Assembly: GCA_003116995.1 (NCBI GenBank)
Contig: BDSL01000074.1
Location: forward strand, 124,001-188,000
Direction of reading: 5' to 3'
Length of the DNA: 64,000 bases
From: Yamagishiella unicocca
Lineage: Eukaryota > Chlorophyta > Chlorophyceae > Chlamydomonadales > Volvocaceae
Shown here: positions 35,447-47,300 of the stretch, piece after piece
Numbering within the stretch: position 1 is the stretch's first letter
Layout: each line of letters begins with the position of its first letter
Made by a program: the position numbers and the translations under genes
The notes under the pieces: generated by a model
What the model was told of the DNA's origin: nothing
Databases searched by the model: none
What the model saw: only the letters and a program-made list of their open reading frames with translations

Positions 35447-35719
35447 TTGCTCTTCCCCTCGGACATGTTCCGGGAGCTGAAATGCTACGAGACCGCGCGG
35501 CGCTCGCAGACCGTGGTGGCCACGACGACGACGACGACGACCAGTGCGACTGGCGAGTTCGCACTACCAGCGGCACAAGTATCAGGGCCGGTTCAGCCCA
35601 TGCTTGGCTGGCATGTGGAGTGCCTGCCGGGCAACTTGGACCACGTGCGGCTGGTAACGTACCTGCCGTGGAGTGGACCCAGCAGCGAGATCCTGGCGCG
35701 CCACCCGCTGCTGGCCTAG
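35330..35719 (+). CDS. Chimeric ORF at left edge of array: hydrophobic leader fused to acidic-protein C-terminus
   Basis: An ATG-initiated 129-aa ORF. The first 39 or so residues come from unique flanking DNA and are hydrophobic (LLLLLPRSGL.., GTVRLGFCLL), like a signal peptide or membrane anchor. At 35447 the sequence becomes the array unit, and the remaining ~90 residues equal the C-terminus of the array protein (LFPSDMFRELKCYETARR to SSEILARHPLLA). The join keeps the frame. Expression is unknown; it could be a chance product of the array boundary. Confidence 0.35.
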   Translation: MQHKTSLGCWLLLLLPRSGLSTGASVALAIGTVRLGFCLLLFPSDMFRELKCYETARRSQTVVATTTTTTTSATGEFALPAAQVSGPVQPMLGWHVECLPGNLDHVRLVTYLPWSGPSSEILARHPLLA

Positions 35720-38700
35720 GCGCTGGTTGGCGCATCTGGCGCTGCTGGCCTAGGCGCTGGTTGGCTGGCTCCGTCACCACCCCATATGCATCCATGTCAT
35801 TTGGTGTTTGGAAGGAAGAGGTGACCGGTACGTGGGTTACAGTGGTCTGATTGGGGGTGGCTAGGCGCGTTCACGGTGGATCCATTGTGTAAGTCATAGA
35901 TCCATTGTGTAAGACATAGGCCTACGTACAGGAGCATACATAGATGAAAGAGGCGCCTGTGGGGCGATCTATCTGAACGTTGATCCAGATGTGGGATGTC
36001 AATGCTGTTTCAAGCGAGTTAGGATTTTGCGCAATGCTTCAAGCGAGTTAGGATTTTGCGTCATGTTTCAAGCGAGTTAGGATTTCGCGCCATGTTAGGG
36101 CATGTAGGCTAGCGCCTTAGGACAGCTAGTAGCGCTTTAGGGTTTCACGCGCCATGTCTCACACCCTGTCATCGTAGTATACTTGGGACTGCCCTGGAGA
36201 CGCTTCCCTAGACATTTTAGGAGAAAGCGAAATAAAGGTATTTGGTCCTTGATAAGGCGCAGGACTGACGTAGGGGCCTTGCTTCGTGTGGCGTATTAGG
36301 CAAACGAGTGGATGACCGAACGCTGTTTTCGAGGAGGGTCGGAAACTGCGTGCTTTTTGCTTTGGCTAGTGGTCATTGCGTGTGTGCGAGCGTGTCTGTT
36401 AGTTATAGCCCTTGGCCACCAGCGACCGGCGGACAGCTGGGGTTGGCGTGCAAGCAACAAATGAACGAACCGCGCGTAAACATGGATCATTAGTAATGCT
36501 GCCTGACCTGGTAACTACGTAAATATCTGTCGTTATCGGTGCGTGGCGTGCGGATTTTGTCTCAGACTACATGGTTATACTTGATTACGATAGCAGCTGC
36601 ACGCAGAACCGACGTTACGACTTGACTACAAAGTAGCAGTGTGTTTCAGCAGCGGGACCTGGCCCCCGCACGAACGTCACTGTTCCTGTGTAGTTTCTCT
36701 AACGACGGTACTCGGTGTAGGTCTGCTCCAGCAGGAAACCGGGCAGCCTGTTTGGACCAGTGCATGGGTGTGATGATTCGCCCGCCTTATTCTTTAAGCG
36801 TATGCTGAACGTGCCCGCCGATCAAACCTTATGATTACAAGGGTCTCTTGGCTCGATTGCATTGGGTCCTAATAACGAATGTAACGAAACAAAAAAACCT
36901 TCAACAACGCTCTCCCCTTCTGTGAACCCATCCCTTTGCACGTGTCGTACATGGCACTCCTAGCATCCGATGGACATGATCCGACCAAGGCGCCTACCAC
37001 ACATGACTCGATGTGCAGTGCGCCTGGACGATTGCGGATGCAGGCCCATCCATACCTTACTGCACACGAGGAACGTTTTAAAACTCCTGAACGAAATGAC
37101 CCGGGGGGGGGGGGTAATCAGGCAAACACATGCCAGGACACGACCCACGCGTGTGCCAGGCCAACCCCTCATGGTTCCATCCATGCGCCTATTAGCGACA
37201 TCGTATCGTTACATGCAGGGGGTATGCAGCTACATAGCGGGCCTCGGACTCTGCCGCTATTAGCGTGCGAGTGCGGTACGGCCAAAGCACATTCGATCGC
37301 AGCCTTGCATGTTCACCTTGGCCTTGCTAGTCAATTTGTATCGAGGTAAGTTTCTTTTATTTCACCGTTTGCAGCCGTTCTAGTATCGCGACCGACGTCC
37401 ATGTGGCCATGGCAGTCCCAAACATGTCAATACGCTCGCCTAGAAGCACCTGAACAACTCCGCAAGCTTAACATTTTTAGGGCCTGCATCTTAGCTGAAT
37501 TCTTTGTGCAGCATGGCACTGCTGGTCTTGGTGGACATCATTCCAGATGTCTTGCGTCGGCCGGTATGCTTGCCTATCACGCCATCCTCCACTAGTTTAC
37601 TGAACATATGCTGATGTCATGGCTTCAAGGCATTTGGTGGCTTTTCCGACAGCCTGCCGGATCGCGAAAGCCTCGGCACCCGTTCAGCCTTCCTCTTCAG
37701 CTGAAGACTAAAGGACAATCAAATCAGGTAGGTGAGGAGCGCGCTATGTGTGGCGTGTGGTATCAGGGAAACGGTCGGTACAGGTCTGTATACACGAGCA
37801 GTTTGGTTTTAACGACCTTCGTTCTCAACCTTCGACCTGCGCGTAATCTCTGTAAGCCTAAGCTTCATATTGCTCGCTGTAGAAAGTTGTCTTCTGTAGA
37901 GCTGCACGTGTCTCGTCAGCAACGGGGAATGTCCATTGCGCTACTGCTTTCGGGTAGGGCCCACCAGACCGCCCAAATACTTAATGGCCTGTGCACGCCT
38001 GCGTCCCCATTATCAATCTCTCAAGCACTTCGTTTCGCTTCATACTTGCCCGTCGCCTCCCGTCCAATTGTGCTCCACTACAAAGTCACTCGGTGTGCCG
38101 CAAGCCCACCGTGGTGTTTGCGCGCTGTTTTTGCCTTTTTTCAAGTCCTTCCAGTCCGAGAATGGCGTGCTGTTTCCTTGATGTGTCCAAGTGTGTGGTC
38201 AAGTGCGCGTGTGGGTGAGAACGGTTTGGGGCCGGGTAGCCTCCGGGCCAGGTTGAGAAGGGACCTCCCTTCCAGTCCGGCGGTAACCTAGTCAGATCTG
38301 GGGCACAATTAAAGTTCTTCCAATTCTCCTTGGGTGCTTTTTGTGCTTGGGCCTACTCGATGCTTGCGCAGTCGACCGTCTCCTGCCAGACCAGCAGGAC
38401 CAGCCCGAATCAGCCATGATAGTATCAATTTCCTGTTATTAAAGCAGCTTAGCTTTGCACTCGCGTCGCCGTGCTCGCGTTTCGCGGCCTTCAGCATGCG
38501 TCCTTACATTGAGTTTTCAACTTGTGACTGTATGCACCGTCGTCACAAGCAGTGGCTTATGTGCCTACATCAATGAGTTATCGCACATGGCAATCGTTTG
38601 GGAAGAAACCCTTCGCACGTGATGTTGTCTGCTTCGCTCGTTACGCATGCACATCCGTCCGCTCTCCACCACAACCGAGAGCTGTGCTACTCGTGTTCAG

Positions 38701-39632
38701 CAAGTTCTGACCTCTTGCCCTGCGAACGTTCGTCTTCCCATAGGCGGTATCCACACGGCGACGCGGCGTCGCGTCTATCGCTGCTGCGGTCCCATGAGAT
38801 TGAGGTTGCGGAAATGGAGGAGGAGGAGGAGGAGGTCGCTGTGGGCAAGGGGGAGGTGGAGATGATGGGTGTGATGGAGATGACACGGTCTGCTGAGGGG
38901 GGACCGGGATTCGCTGACCACGTGCGTTCACATCCGATCCAGGTCACGGGCCTTGAGGAGGAGGAGGAGGAGGAGGAGGTCGCCGTCGAGGACCAGGAAG
39001 AGTCGGAGGAGGAGGAGGAGGTCGCCGTCGAGGACCAGGAAGAGGAGGTTGCAGTGGCGCAGGAGGAAGTCGCAGTGGCCCAGGACGAGGACGTCGATGA
39101 GGCTCACCCAGCTGCCGAGCCCGCTGCCGCCGCCACGTGTGAACCGGCCGACGTGGAAGTCGCTATACGGCAGGAGCTACCTCCCTGCCGGTTGGCGGGA
39201 CCCGGTTGCCCACATGACCTCATGTCCAAGGTGTCGATGACAGTAACAAGGCTTACAGAACTTTGCTCTGGAGCCTCGGAGCAGCCCATGGTGGAGTCGC
39301 AGCAACAGGAGGGGGCGTCCGCGCAACAGGTTTCGAGCATTTTCGTGGAGACGAAAGTCATCAGCGGCGGCAGCAGCGACAGCGTGTCTCTGCCTCTCCA
39401 GCTGGATGCGCCCCCGCACCGCTCCGTCGAGGTGGGCACATTGACGCTCTCGTCGGCAGCACCGGCAGCACCAAAGGGCGCTCGATGCAGCAAAGTTCCC
39501 AAGGCCGCCAAGATCCATCATGTCAAGTCCGTGGTGGTGCGCAAGGTTGTCATCATGCGCATCTCGGAGCCGCTGCGCGACCTACTGCTGCGCGCGTCGG
39601 AGGGCGAGGTTGGCGCTTGGGACGCTCTGCTG
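35447..39632 (+). repeat. Tandem array unit 1 (4,186 bp)
   Basis: Unit start is set at the landmark TTGCTCTTCCCCTCGG, where homology to the flank ends. The unit holds the last ~270 bp of the acidic ORF, short GATCCATTGTGTAAG and CAAGCGAGTTAGGATTT direct repeats (three of the latter here), about 2.5 kb without a recognised gene, and then the 5' part of the next acidic ORF. Confidence 0.95.
37608..38291 (+). CDS. Unrecognised 227-codon ORF in array unit 1
   Basis: ATG-initiated and basic. The same frame is intact in unit 4 (50427-51110), differs at the end in unit 2 (42110-42742) and is broken by a 1-bp deletion in unit 3. Because the units are nearly identical, persistence of the frame is weak evidence for coding. 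No family recognised. Confidence 0.25.
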   Translation: MLMSWLQGIWWLFRQPAGSRKPRHPFSLPLQLKTKGQSNQVGEERAMCGVWYQGNGRYRSVYTSSLVLTTFVLNLRPARNLCKPKLHIARCRKLSSVELHVSRQQRGMSIALLLSGRAHQTAQILNGLCTPASPLSISQALRFASYLPVASRPIVLHYKVTRCAASPPWCLRAVFAFFQVLPVREWRAVSLMCPSVWSSARVGENGLGPGSLRARLRRDLPSSPAVT

Positions 39633-39902
39633 TTGCTCTTCCCCTCGGACATGTTCCGGGAGCTGAAATGCTACGAGACCGCGCGGCGTTCGCAGACCGT
39701 GGTGGCCACGACGACGACGACGGCCAGTGCGACTGGCGAGTTCGCACTACCAGCGGCACAAGTATCAGGGCCGGTTCAGCCCATGCTTGGCTGGCATGTG
39801 GAGTGCCTGCCGGGCAACTTGGACCACGTGCGGCTGGTAACGTACCTGCCGTGGAGTGGACCCAGCAGCGAGATCCTGGCGCGCCACCCGCTGCTGGCCT
39901 AG
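38622..39902 (+). CDS. Acidic array protein, copy 1 (426 aa), unrecognised
   Basis: First true ATG of a long open frame spanning units 1 and 2. Order: Ser/His/Arg-rich N-terminus; Glu run of 6; second Glu run of 8; VAVEDQEE and VAVAQEE acidic repeats; Ala/Pro linker; a Ser/Gln region; then a less biased C-terminal ~130 residues (VVVRKVVIMRISEPLRDLLL, LLFPSDMFRELKCYETARR, LGWHVECLPGNLDHVRLV) that looks folded. No signal peptide, zinc finger or transposase motif seen. The same frame is kept in three other units, one with a C-terminal frameshift. A spliced N-terminus cannot be excluded. Function unknown. Confidence 0.5.
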   Translation: MLSASLVTHAHPSALHHNRELCYSCSASSDLLPCERSSSHRRYPHGDAASRLSLLRSHEIEVAEMEEEEEEVAVGKGEVEMMGVMEMTRSAEGGPGFADHVRSHPIQVTGLEEEEEEEEVAVEDQEESEEEEEVAVEDQEEEVAVAQEEVAVAQDEDVDEAHPAAEPAAAATCEPADVEVAIRQELPPCRLAGPGCPHDLMSKVSMTVTRLTELCSGASEQPMVESQQQEGASAQQVSSIFVETKVISGGSSDSVSLPLQLDAPPHRSVEVGTLTLSSAAPAAPKGARCSKVPKAAKIHHVKSVVVRKVVIMRISEPLRDLLLRASEGEVGAWDALLLLFPSDMFRELKCYETARRSQTVVATTTTTASATGEFALPAAQVSGPVQPMLGWHVECLPGNLDHVRLVTYLPWSGPSSEILARHPLLA

Positions 39903-41117
39903 GTGCTGGTTGGCGCATCTGGCGCTGCTGGCCTAGGCGCTGGTTGGCTGGCTCCGTCACCACCCCATATGCATCCATGTCATTGGGTGTTTGGAAGGAA
40001 GAGGTGACCGGTACGTGGGTTACAGCGGTCTGATTGGGGGTGGCTAGGCGCGTTCACGGTGGATCCATTGTGTAAGTCATAGATCCATTGTGTAAGTCAT
40101 AGATCCATTGTGTAAGACATAGGCCTACGTACAGGAGCATACATAGATGAAAGAGGCGCCTGTGGGGCGATCTATCTGAACGTTGATTCAGATGTGGGAT
40201 GTCAATGCTGTTTCAAGCGAGTTAGGATTTTGCGCAATGCTGTTTCAAGCGAGTTAGGATTTCGCGCCATGTTAGGGCATGTAGGCTAGCGCCTTAGGAC
40301 AGCTAGTAGCGCTTTAGGGTTTCACGCGCCATGTCTCACACCCTGTCATCGTAGTATACTTGGGACTGCCCTGGTGACGCTTCCCTAGACATTTTAGGAG
40401 AAAGCGAAATAAAGGTATTTGGTCCTTGATAAGGCGCAGGACTGACGTAGGGGCCTTACTTCGTGTGGCGTATTGGGCAAACGAGTGGATGACCGAACGC
40501 TGTTTTCGAGGAGGGTCGGAAACTGCGTGCTTTTTGCTTTGGCTAGTGGTCATTGCGTGTGTGCGAGCGTGTCTGTTAGTTATAGCCCTTGGCCACCAGC
40601 GACCGGCGGACAGCTGGGGTTGGCGTGCAAGCAACAAATGAACGAACCGCGCGTAAACATGGATCATTAGTAATGCTGCCTGACCTGGTAACTACGTAAA
40701 TATATGTCGTTATCGGTGCGTGGCGTGTGGATTTTGTCTCAGACTACATAGTTATACTTGATTACGGTAGCAGCTGCACGCAGAACCGACGTTACGACTT
40801 GACTACAAAGTAGCAGTGTGTTTCAGCAGCGGGACCTGGCCCCCGCACGAACGTCACTGTTCCTGTGTAGTTTCTCTAACGACGGTACTCGGTGTAGGTC
40901 TGCTCCAGCAGGAAACGGGGCAGCCTGTTTGGACTCGTGCATGGGTGTGATGATTCGCCCGCCTTATTCTTTAAGCGTATGCTGAACGTGCCCGCCGATC
41001 AAACCTTATGATTACAAGGGTCTCTTGGCTCGACTGGGTAATGTAACGAAACAAAAAAACCTACAACAAGGCTCTCCCCTTCTGTGAACCCATCCCTTTG
41101 CACGTGTCGTACATGGC

Positions 41118-41444
41118 AGAGGGTGGGCATCCCCCCTGGATTAGTTTAGGCGTCGGTCACGGTGGCGTATTAGGATTAGCAAGCTGCGTATTGGAAACCG
41201 CGCCCCGGCGTATTAGGATTAGCAAGCTGCGTATTGGAAACCGCGCCCCGGCGTACTGGGATTAGCAACCTGCGTATTGGAAACCGCGCCCCGGCGTGCT
41301 GGGATTGCTGCCCTGAGTATTGGAACGGCGGCCCCGGCTTATTAAGATCGCTGCCCTGCGTATTAAAAACCGCCCTTGGATTAGAAAATGACTTATCCGC
41401 TGTGACCGCCGGATATGTGGATTAGTGCCTCATGCCCACCCTCT
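41118..41444. mobile_element. 327-bp MITE-like element with 13-bp TIRs and 9-bp TSD
   Basis: AGAGGGTGGGCAT at 41118-41130 is the exact inverse of 41432-41444. The flanks GTACATGGC at 41109-41117 and 41445-41453 form a 9-bp target duplication; the empty site, with one GTACATGGC, is present in units 1, 3, 4 and 5. There is no coding capacity. A 9-bp duplication suggests mobilisation by a Mutator-like transposase, but the short TIRs leave this open. Confidence 0.92.
41165..41380. repeat. 43-bp tandem repeat inside the MITE
   Basis: Five units of 43 bp starting GCGTATTAGGATTAGCAAGC. The first two are identical and the later ones increasingly diverged. They fill most of the element interior. Confidence 0.9.
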
Positions 41445-43124
41445 GTACATGGCACTCCTAGCATCCGATGGACCGATGATCCGACCAAGCCCCAGGGGCG
41501 CCTACCACACATGACTCGATGTGCAGTGCGCCTGGACGATTGCGTATACAGACCCATCCATACCTTACTGCACACGAGGAACGTTTTAAAACTCCTGAAC
41601 GAAATGACCCGGGGTGTAATCAGGCAAACACATGCCAGGACACGACCCACGCGTGTGCCAGGCCAACCCTTCATGGTTCCATCCATGCGCCTAATAGTAT
41701 CATCGCATCGTTACATGCAGGGGGTATGCAGCTACATAGCGGGCCTCGGACTCTGCCGCTATTAGCGTGCGAGTGCGGTACGGCCAAAGCACATTCGATC
41801 GCAGTCTTGCATGTTCACCTTGGCCTTGCTAGTCAGTTTGTATCGAGGTAAGTTTCTTTAATTTCACCGTTTGCAGCCGTTCTAGTATCGCGACCGACGT
41901 CCATGTCGCCATGGCAGTCCCAAACATGTCAATACGCTCGCCTAGAAGCACCTGAACAACTCCGCAAGCTGAAAATTTGTAGGGCCTGCATCTGAGCTGA
42001 ATTCTTTGTGCAGCATGGCACTGCTGGTCTTGGTGGACATCACTCCAGATGTCTTGCGTCGGCCGGTATGCTTGCCTATCACGCCATCCTCCACTAGTTT
42101 ACTGAACATATGCTGATGTCATGGCTTCAAGGCATTTGGTGGCCTTTCCGACAGCCTTCCGGATCGCGAAAGCCTCGGCACCCGTTCAGCCTTCCTCTTC
42201 AGCTGAAGACTAAAGGACAATCAGATCAGGTAGGTGAGGAGCGCGCTATGTGTGGCGTGTGGTATCAGGGAAACGGTCGGTACAGGTCTGTATACACGAG
42301 CAGTTTGGTTTTAACGACCTTCGTTCTCAACCTTCGACCTGCGCGTAATCTCTGTAAGCCTAAGCTTCATATTGCTCGCTGTAGAAAGTTGTCTTCTGTA
42401 GAGCTGCACGTGTCTCGTCAGCAACGGGGAAGGTCCATTGCGCTACTGCTTTCGGGTAGGGCCCACCAGACCGCCCAAATACTTAATGGCCTGTGCACGC
42501 CTGCGTCCCCATTATCAATCTCTCAAGCACTTCGTTTCGCTTCATACTTGCCTGTCGCCTCCCGTCCAATTGTGCTCCACTACAAAGTCACTCGGTGTGC
42601 CGCAAGCCCACCGTGGTGTTTGCGCGCTGTTTTTGCCTTTTTTCAAGTCCTTCCAGTCCGAGAATGGCGTGCTGTTTCCTTGATGTGTCCAAGTGTGTGG
42701 TCAAGTGCCCGTGTGGGTGAGAGCGGTTTTGGGGCCGGGTAGCCTCCGGGCCAGGTTGAGAAGGGACCTCCCTTCCAGTCCGGCGGTAACCTAGTCAGAT
42801 CTGGGGCACAATTAAAGTTCTTCCAATTCTCCTTGGGTGCTTTTTGTGCTTGGGCCTACTCGATGCTTGCGCAGTCGACCGTCTCCTGCCAGACCAGCAG
42901 GACCAGCCCGAATCAGCCATGATAGTATCAATTTCCTGTTATTAAAGCAGCTTAGCTTTGCACTCGCGTCGCCGTGCTCGCGTTTCGCGGCCTTCAGCAT
43001 GCGTCCTTACATTGAGTTTTCAACTTGTGACTGTATGCACCGTCGTCACAAGCAGTGGCTTATGTGCCTACATCAATGAGTTATCGCATATGGCTATCGT
43101 TTGGGAAGAAACCCTTCGCACGTG

Positions 43125-44345
43125 ATGTTGTCTGCTTCGCTCGTTACGCATGCACATCCGTCCGCTCTCCACCACAACCGAGAGCTGTGCTACTCGTGTT
43201 CAGCAAGTTCTGACCTCTTGCCCTGCAAACGTTCGTCTTCCCATAGGCGGTATCCACACGGCGACGCGGCGTCGCGTCTATCGCTGCTGCGGTCCCATGA
43301 GATTGAGGTTGCGGAAATGGAGGAGGAGGAGGAGGTCGCTGTGGGCAAGGGGGAGGTGGAGATGATGGGTGTGATGGAGATGACACGGTCTGCTGAGGGG
43401 GGACCGGGATTCGCTGACCACGTGCGTTCACATCCGATCCAGGTCACGGGCCTTGAGGAGGAGGAGGAGGAGGAGGAGGAGGAGGTCGCCGTCGAGGACC
43501 AGGAAGAGTCGGAGGAGGAGGAGGAGGTCGCCGTCGAGGACCAGGAAGAGGAGGTTGCAGTGGCGCAGGAGGAAGTCGCAGTGGCCCAGGACGAGGACGT
43601 CGATGAGGCTCACCCAGCTGCCGAGCCCGCTGCCGCCGCCACGTGTGAACCGGCCGACGTGGAAGTCGCTATACGGCAGGAGCTACCTCCCTGCCGGTTG
43701 GCGGGACCCGGTTGCCCACATGACCTCATGTCCAAGGTGTCGATGACAGTAACAAGGCTTACAGAACTTTGCTCTGGAGCCTCGGAGCAGCCCATGGTGG
43801 AGTCGCAGCAACAGGAGGGGGCGTCCGCGCAGCAGGTTTCGAGCATTTTCGTGGAGACGAAAGTCATCAGCGGCGGCAGCAGCGACAGCGTGTCTCTGCC
43901 TCTCCAGCTGGATGCGCCCCCGCACCGCTCCGTCGAGGTGGGCACATTGACGCTCTCGTCGGCAGCACCGGCAGCACCAAAGAGCGCTCGATGCAGCAAA
44001 GTTCCCAAGGCCGCCAAGATCCATCATGTCAAGTCCGTGGTGGTGCGCAAGGTTGTCATCATGCGCATCTCGGAGCCGCTGCGCGACCTACTGCTGCGCG
44101 CGGCGGAGGGCGAGGTTGGCGCTTGGGACGCTCTGCTGTTGCTCTTCCCCTCGGACATGTTCCGGGAGCTGAAATGCTACGAGACCGCGCGGCGTTCGCA
44201 GACCGTGGTGGCCACGACGACGACGACGGCCAGTGCGACTGGCGAGTTCGCACTACCGCGGCACAAGTATCAGGGCCGGTTCAGCCCATGCTTGGCTGGC
44301 ATGTGGAGTGCCTGCCGGGCAACTTGGACCACGTGCGGCTGGTAA
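43125..44345 (+). pseudogene. Acidic array protein, copy 2, C-terminal frameshift
   Basis: As copy 1, with Glu runs of 5 and 10. One base is missing near 44257 (CTACCGCGG instead of CTACCAGCGG), which replaces the conserved last ~55 residues with an unrelated short tail ending at 44345. The conserved C-terminus continues in another frame to 44407. Confidence 0.5.
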
Positions 44346-47300
44346 CGTACCTGCCGTGGAGTGGACCCAGCAGCGAGATCCTGGCGCGCCACCCGCTGCT
44401 GGCCTAGGTGCTGGTTGGCGCATCTGGCGCTGCTGGCCTAGGCGCTGGTTGGCTGGCTCCGTCACCACCCCATATGCATCCATGTCATTGGTGTTTGGAA
44501 GGAAGAGGTGACCGGTACGAGGGTTACGGTGGTCTGATTGGGGGTGGCTAGGCGCGTTCACGGTGGATCCATTGTGTAAGTCATAGATCCATTGTGTAAG
44601 ACATAGGCCTACGTACAGGAGCATACATAGATGAGAGAGGCGCCTGTGGGGCGATCTATCTGAACGTTGATTCAGATGTGGGATGTCAATGCTGTTTCAA
44701 GCGAGTTAGGATTTTGCGCCATGTTTCAAGCGAGTTAGGATTTCGCGCCATGTTAGGGCATGTAGGCTAGCGCCTTAGGACAGCTAGTAGCGCTTTAGGG
44801 TTTCACGCGCCATATTTCACACCCTGTCATCGTAGTATACTTGGGACTGCCCTGGTGACGCTTCCCTAGACATTTTAGGAGAAAGCGAAATAAAGGTATT
44901 TGGTCCTTGATAAGGCGCAGGACTGACGTAGGGGCCTTACTTCGTGTGGCGTATTGGGCAAACGAGTGGATGAACGAACGCTGTTTTCGAGGAGGGTCGG
45001 AAACTGCGTGCTTTTTGCTTTGGCTAGTGGTCATTGCGTGTGTGCGAGCGTGCCTGTTAGTTATAGCTCTTGGCCACCAGCGACCGGCGGAGAGCTGGGG
45101 TTGGCGTGCAAGCAACAAATGAACGAACCGCGCGTAAACATGGATCATTAGTAATGCTGCCTGGCCTGGTAACTACGTAAATATCTGTCGTTATCGGTGC
45201 GTGGCGTGTGGATTTTGTCTCAGACTACATAGTTATACTTGATTACGGTAGCAGCTGCACGCAGAACCGACGTTACGACTTGACTACAAAGTAGCAGTGT
45301 GTTTCAGCAGCGGGACCTGGCCCCCGCACGAACGTCACTGTTCCTGTGTAGTTTCTCTAACGACGGTACTCGGTGTAGGTCTGCTCCAGCAGGAAACGGG
45401 GCAGCCTGTTTGGACTCGTGCATGGGTGTGATGATTCGCCCGCCTTATTCTTTAAGCGTATGCTGAACGTGCCCGTACATCAAACCTTATGATTACAAGG
45501 GTCTCTTGGCTCGATTGCATTGGGTCCTAATACCGAATGTAACGAAACAAAAAACCTACAACAACGCTCTCCCCTTCTGTGAACCCATCCCTTTGCACGT
45601 GTCGTACATGGCACTCCTAGCATCCGATGGACCGATGATCCAACCAAGCCCAGGGGCGCCTACCACACATGACTCGATGTGCAGTGCGCCTGGACGATTG
45701 CGTATGCAGACCCATCCATACCTTACTGCACACGAGGAACGTTTTAAAACTCCTGAACGAAATGACCCGGGGTGTAATCAGGCAAACACATGCCAGGACA
45801 CGACCCACGCGTGTGCCAGGCCAACCCTTCATGGTTCCATCCATGCGCCTAATAGTGTCATCGCATCGTTACATGCAGGGGGTATGCAGCTACATAGCGG
45901 GCCTCGGACTCTGCCGCTATTAGCGTGCGAGTGCGGTACGGCCAAAGCACATTCGATCGCAGCCTTGCATGTTCACCTTGGCCTTGCTAGTCAATTTGTA
46001 TCGAGGTAAGTTTCTTTTATTTCACCGTTTGCAGCCGTTCTAGTATCGCGACCGACGTCCATGTCGCCATGGCAGTCCCAAACATGTCAATACGCTCGCC
46101 TAGAAGCACCTGAACAACTCCGCAAGCTGAAAATTTGTAGGGCCTGCATCTGAGCTGAATTCTTTGTGCAGCATGGCACTGCTGGTCTTGGTGGACATCA
46201 CTCCAGATGTCTTGCGTCGGCCGGTATGCTTGCCTATCACGCCATCCTCCACTAGTTTACTGAACATATGCTGATGTCATGGCTTCAAGGCATTTGGTGG
46301 CCTTTCCGACAGCCTTCCGGATCGCGAAAGCCTCGGCACCCGTTCAGCCTTCCTCTTCAGCTGAAGACTAAAGGACAATCAGATCAGGTAGGTGAGGAGC
46401 GCGCTATGTGTGGCGTGTGGTATCAGGGAAACGGTCGGTACAGGTCTGTATACACGGCAGTTTGGTTTTAACGACCTTCGTTCTCAACCTTCGACCTGCG
46501 CGTAATCTCTGTAAGCCTAAGCTTCATATTGCTCGCTGTAGAAAGTTGTCTTCTGTAGAGCTGCACGTGTCTCGTCAGCAACGGGGAAGGTCCATTGCGC
46601 TAATGCTTTCGGGTAGGGCCCACCAGACCGCCCAAATACTTAATGGCCTGTGCACGCCTGCGTCCCCATTATCAATCTCTCAAGCACTTCGTTTCGCTTC
46701 ATACTTGCCTGTCGCCTCCCGTCCAATTGTGCTCCACTACAAAGTCACTCGGTGTGCCGCAAGCCCACCGTGGTGTTTGCGCGCTGTTTTTGCCTTTTTT
46801 CAAGTCCTTCCAGTCCGAGAATGGCGTGCTGTTTCCTTGATGTGTCCAAGTGTGTGGTCAAGTGCCCGTGTGGGTGAGAGCGGTTTGGGGCCGGGTAGCC
46901 TCCGGGCCAGGTTGAGAAGGGCCTCCCTTCCAGTCCGGCGGTAACCTAGTCAGATCTGGGGCACAATTAAAGTTCTTCCAATTCTCCTTGGGTGCTTTTT
47001 GTGCTTGGGCCTACTCGATGCTTGCGCAGTCGACCGTCTCCTGCCAGACCAGCAGGACCAGCCCGAATCAGCCATGATAGTATCAATTTCCTGTTATTAA
47101 AGCAGCTTAGCTTTGCGCTCGCGTCGCCGTGCTCGCGTTTCGCGGCCTTCAGCATGCGTCCTTACATTGAGTTTTCAACTTGTGACTGTATGCACCGTCG
47201 TCACAAGCAGTGGCTTATGTGCCTACATCAATGAGTTATCGCATATGGCTATCGTTTGGGAAGAAACCCTTCGCACGTGATGTTGTCTGCTTCGCTCGTT

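Larger units (their letters stand above)
39633..44138 (+). repeat. Tandem array unit 2 (4,506 bp, contains insertion)
   Basis: Same unit as its neighbours but longer, because of the 327-bp element at 41118-41444 and its target duplication. It has three GATCCATTGTGTAAG repeats instead of two and a small deletion near 41036. Confidence 0.95.

Noticed and set aside
36296..36490. Minus-strand ORFs repeated in every array unit (for example 40314-40667)
   Set aside because: Conserved only because the units are near-identical; composition and lack of motifs give no coding support.
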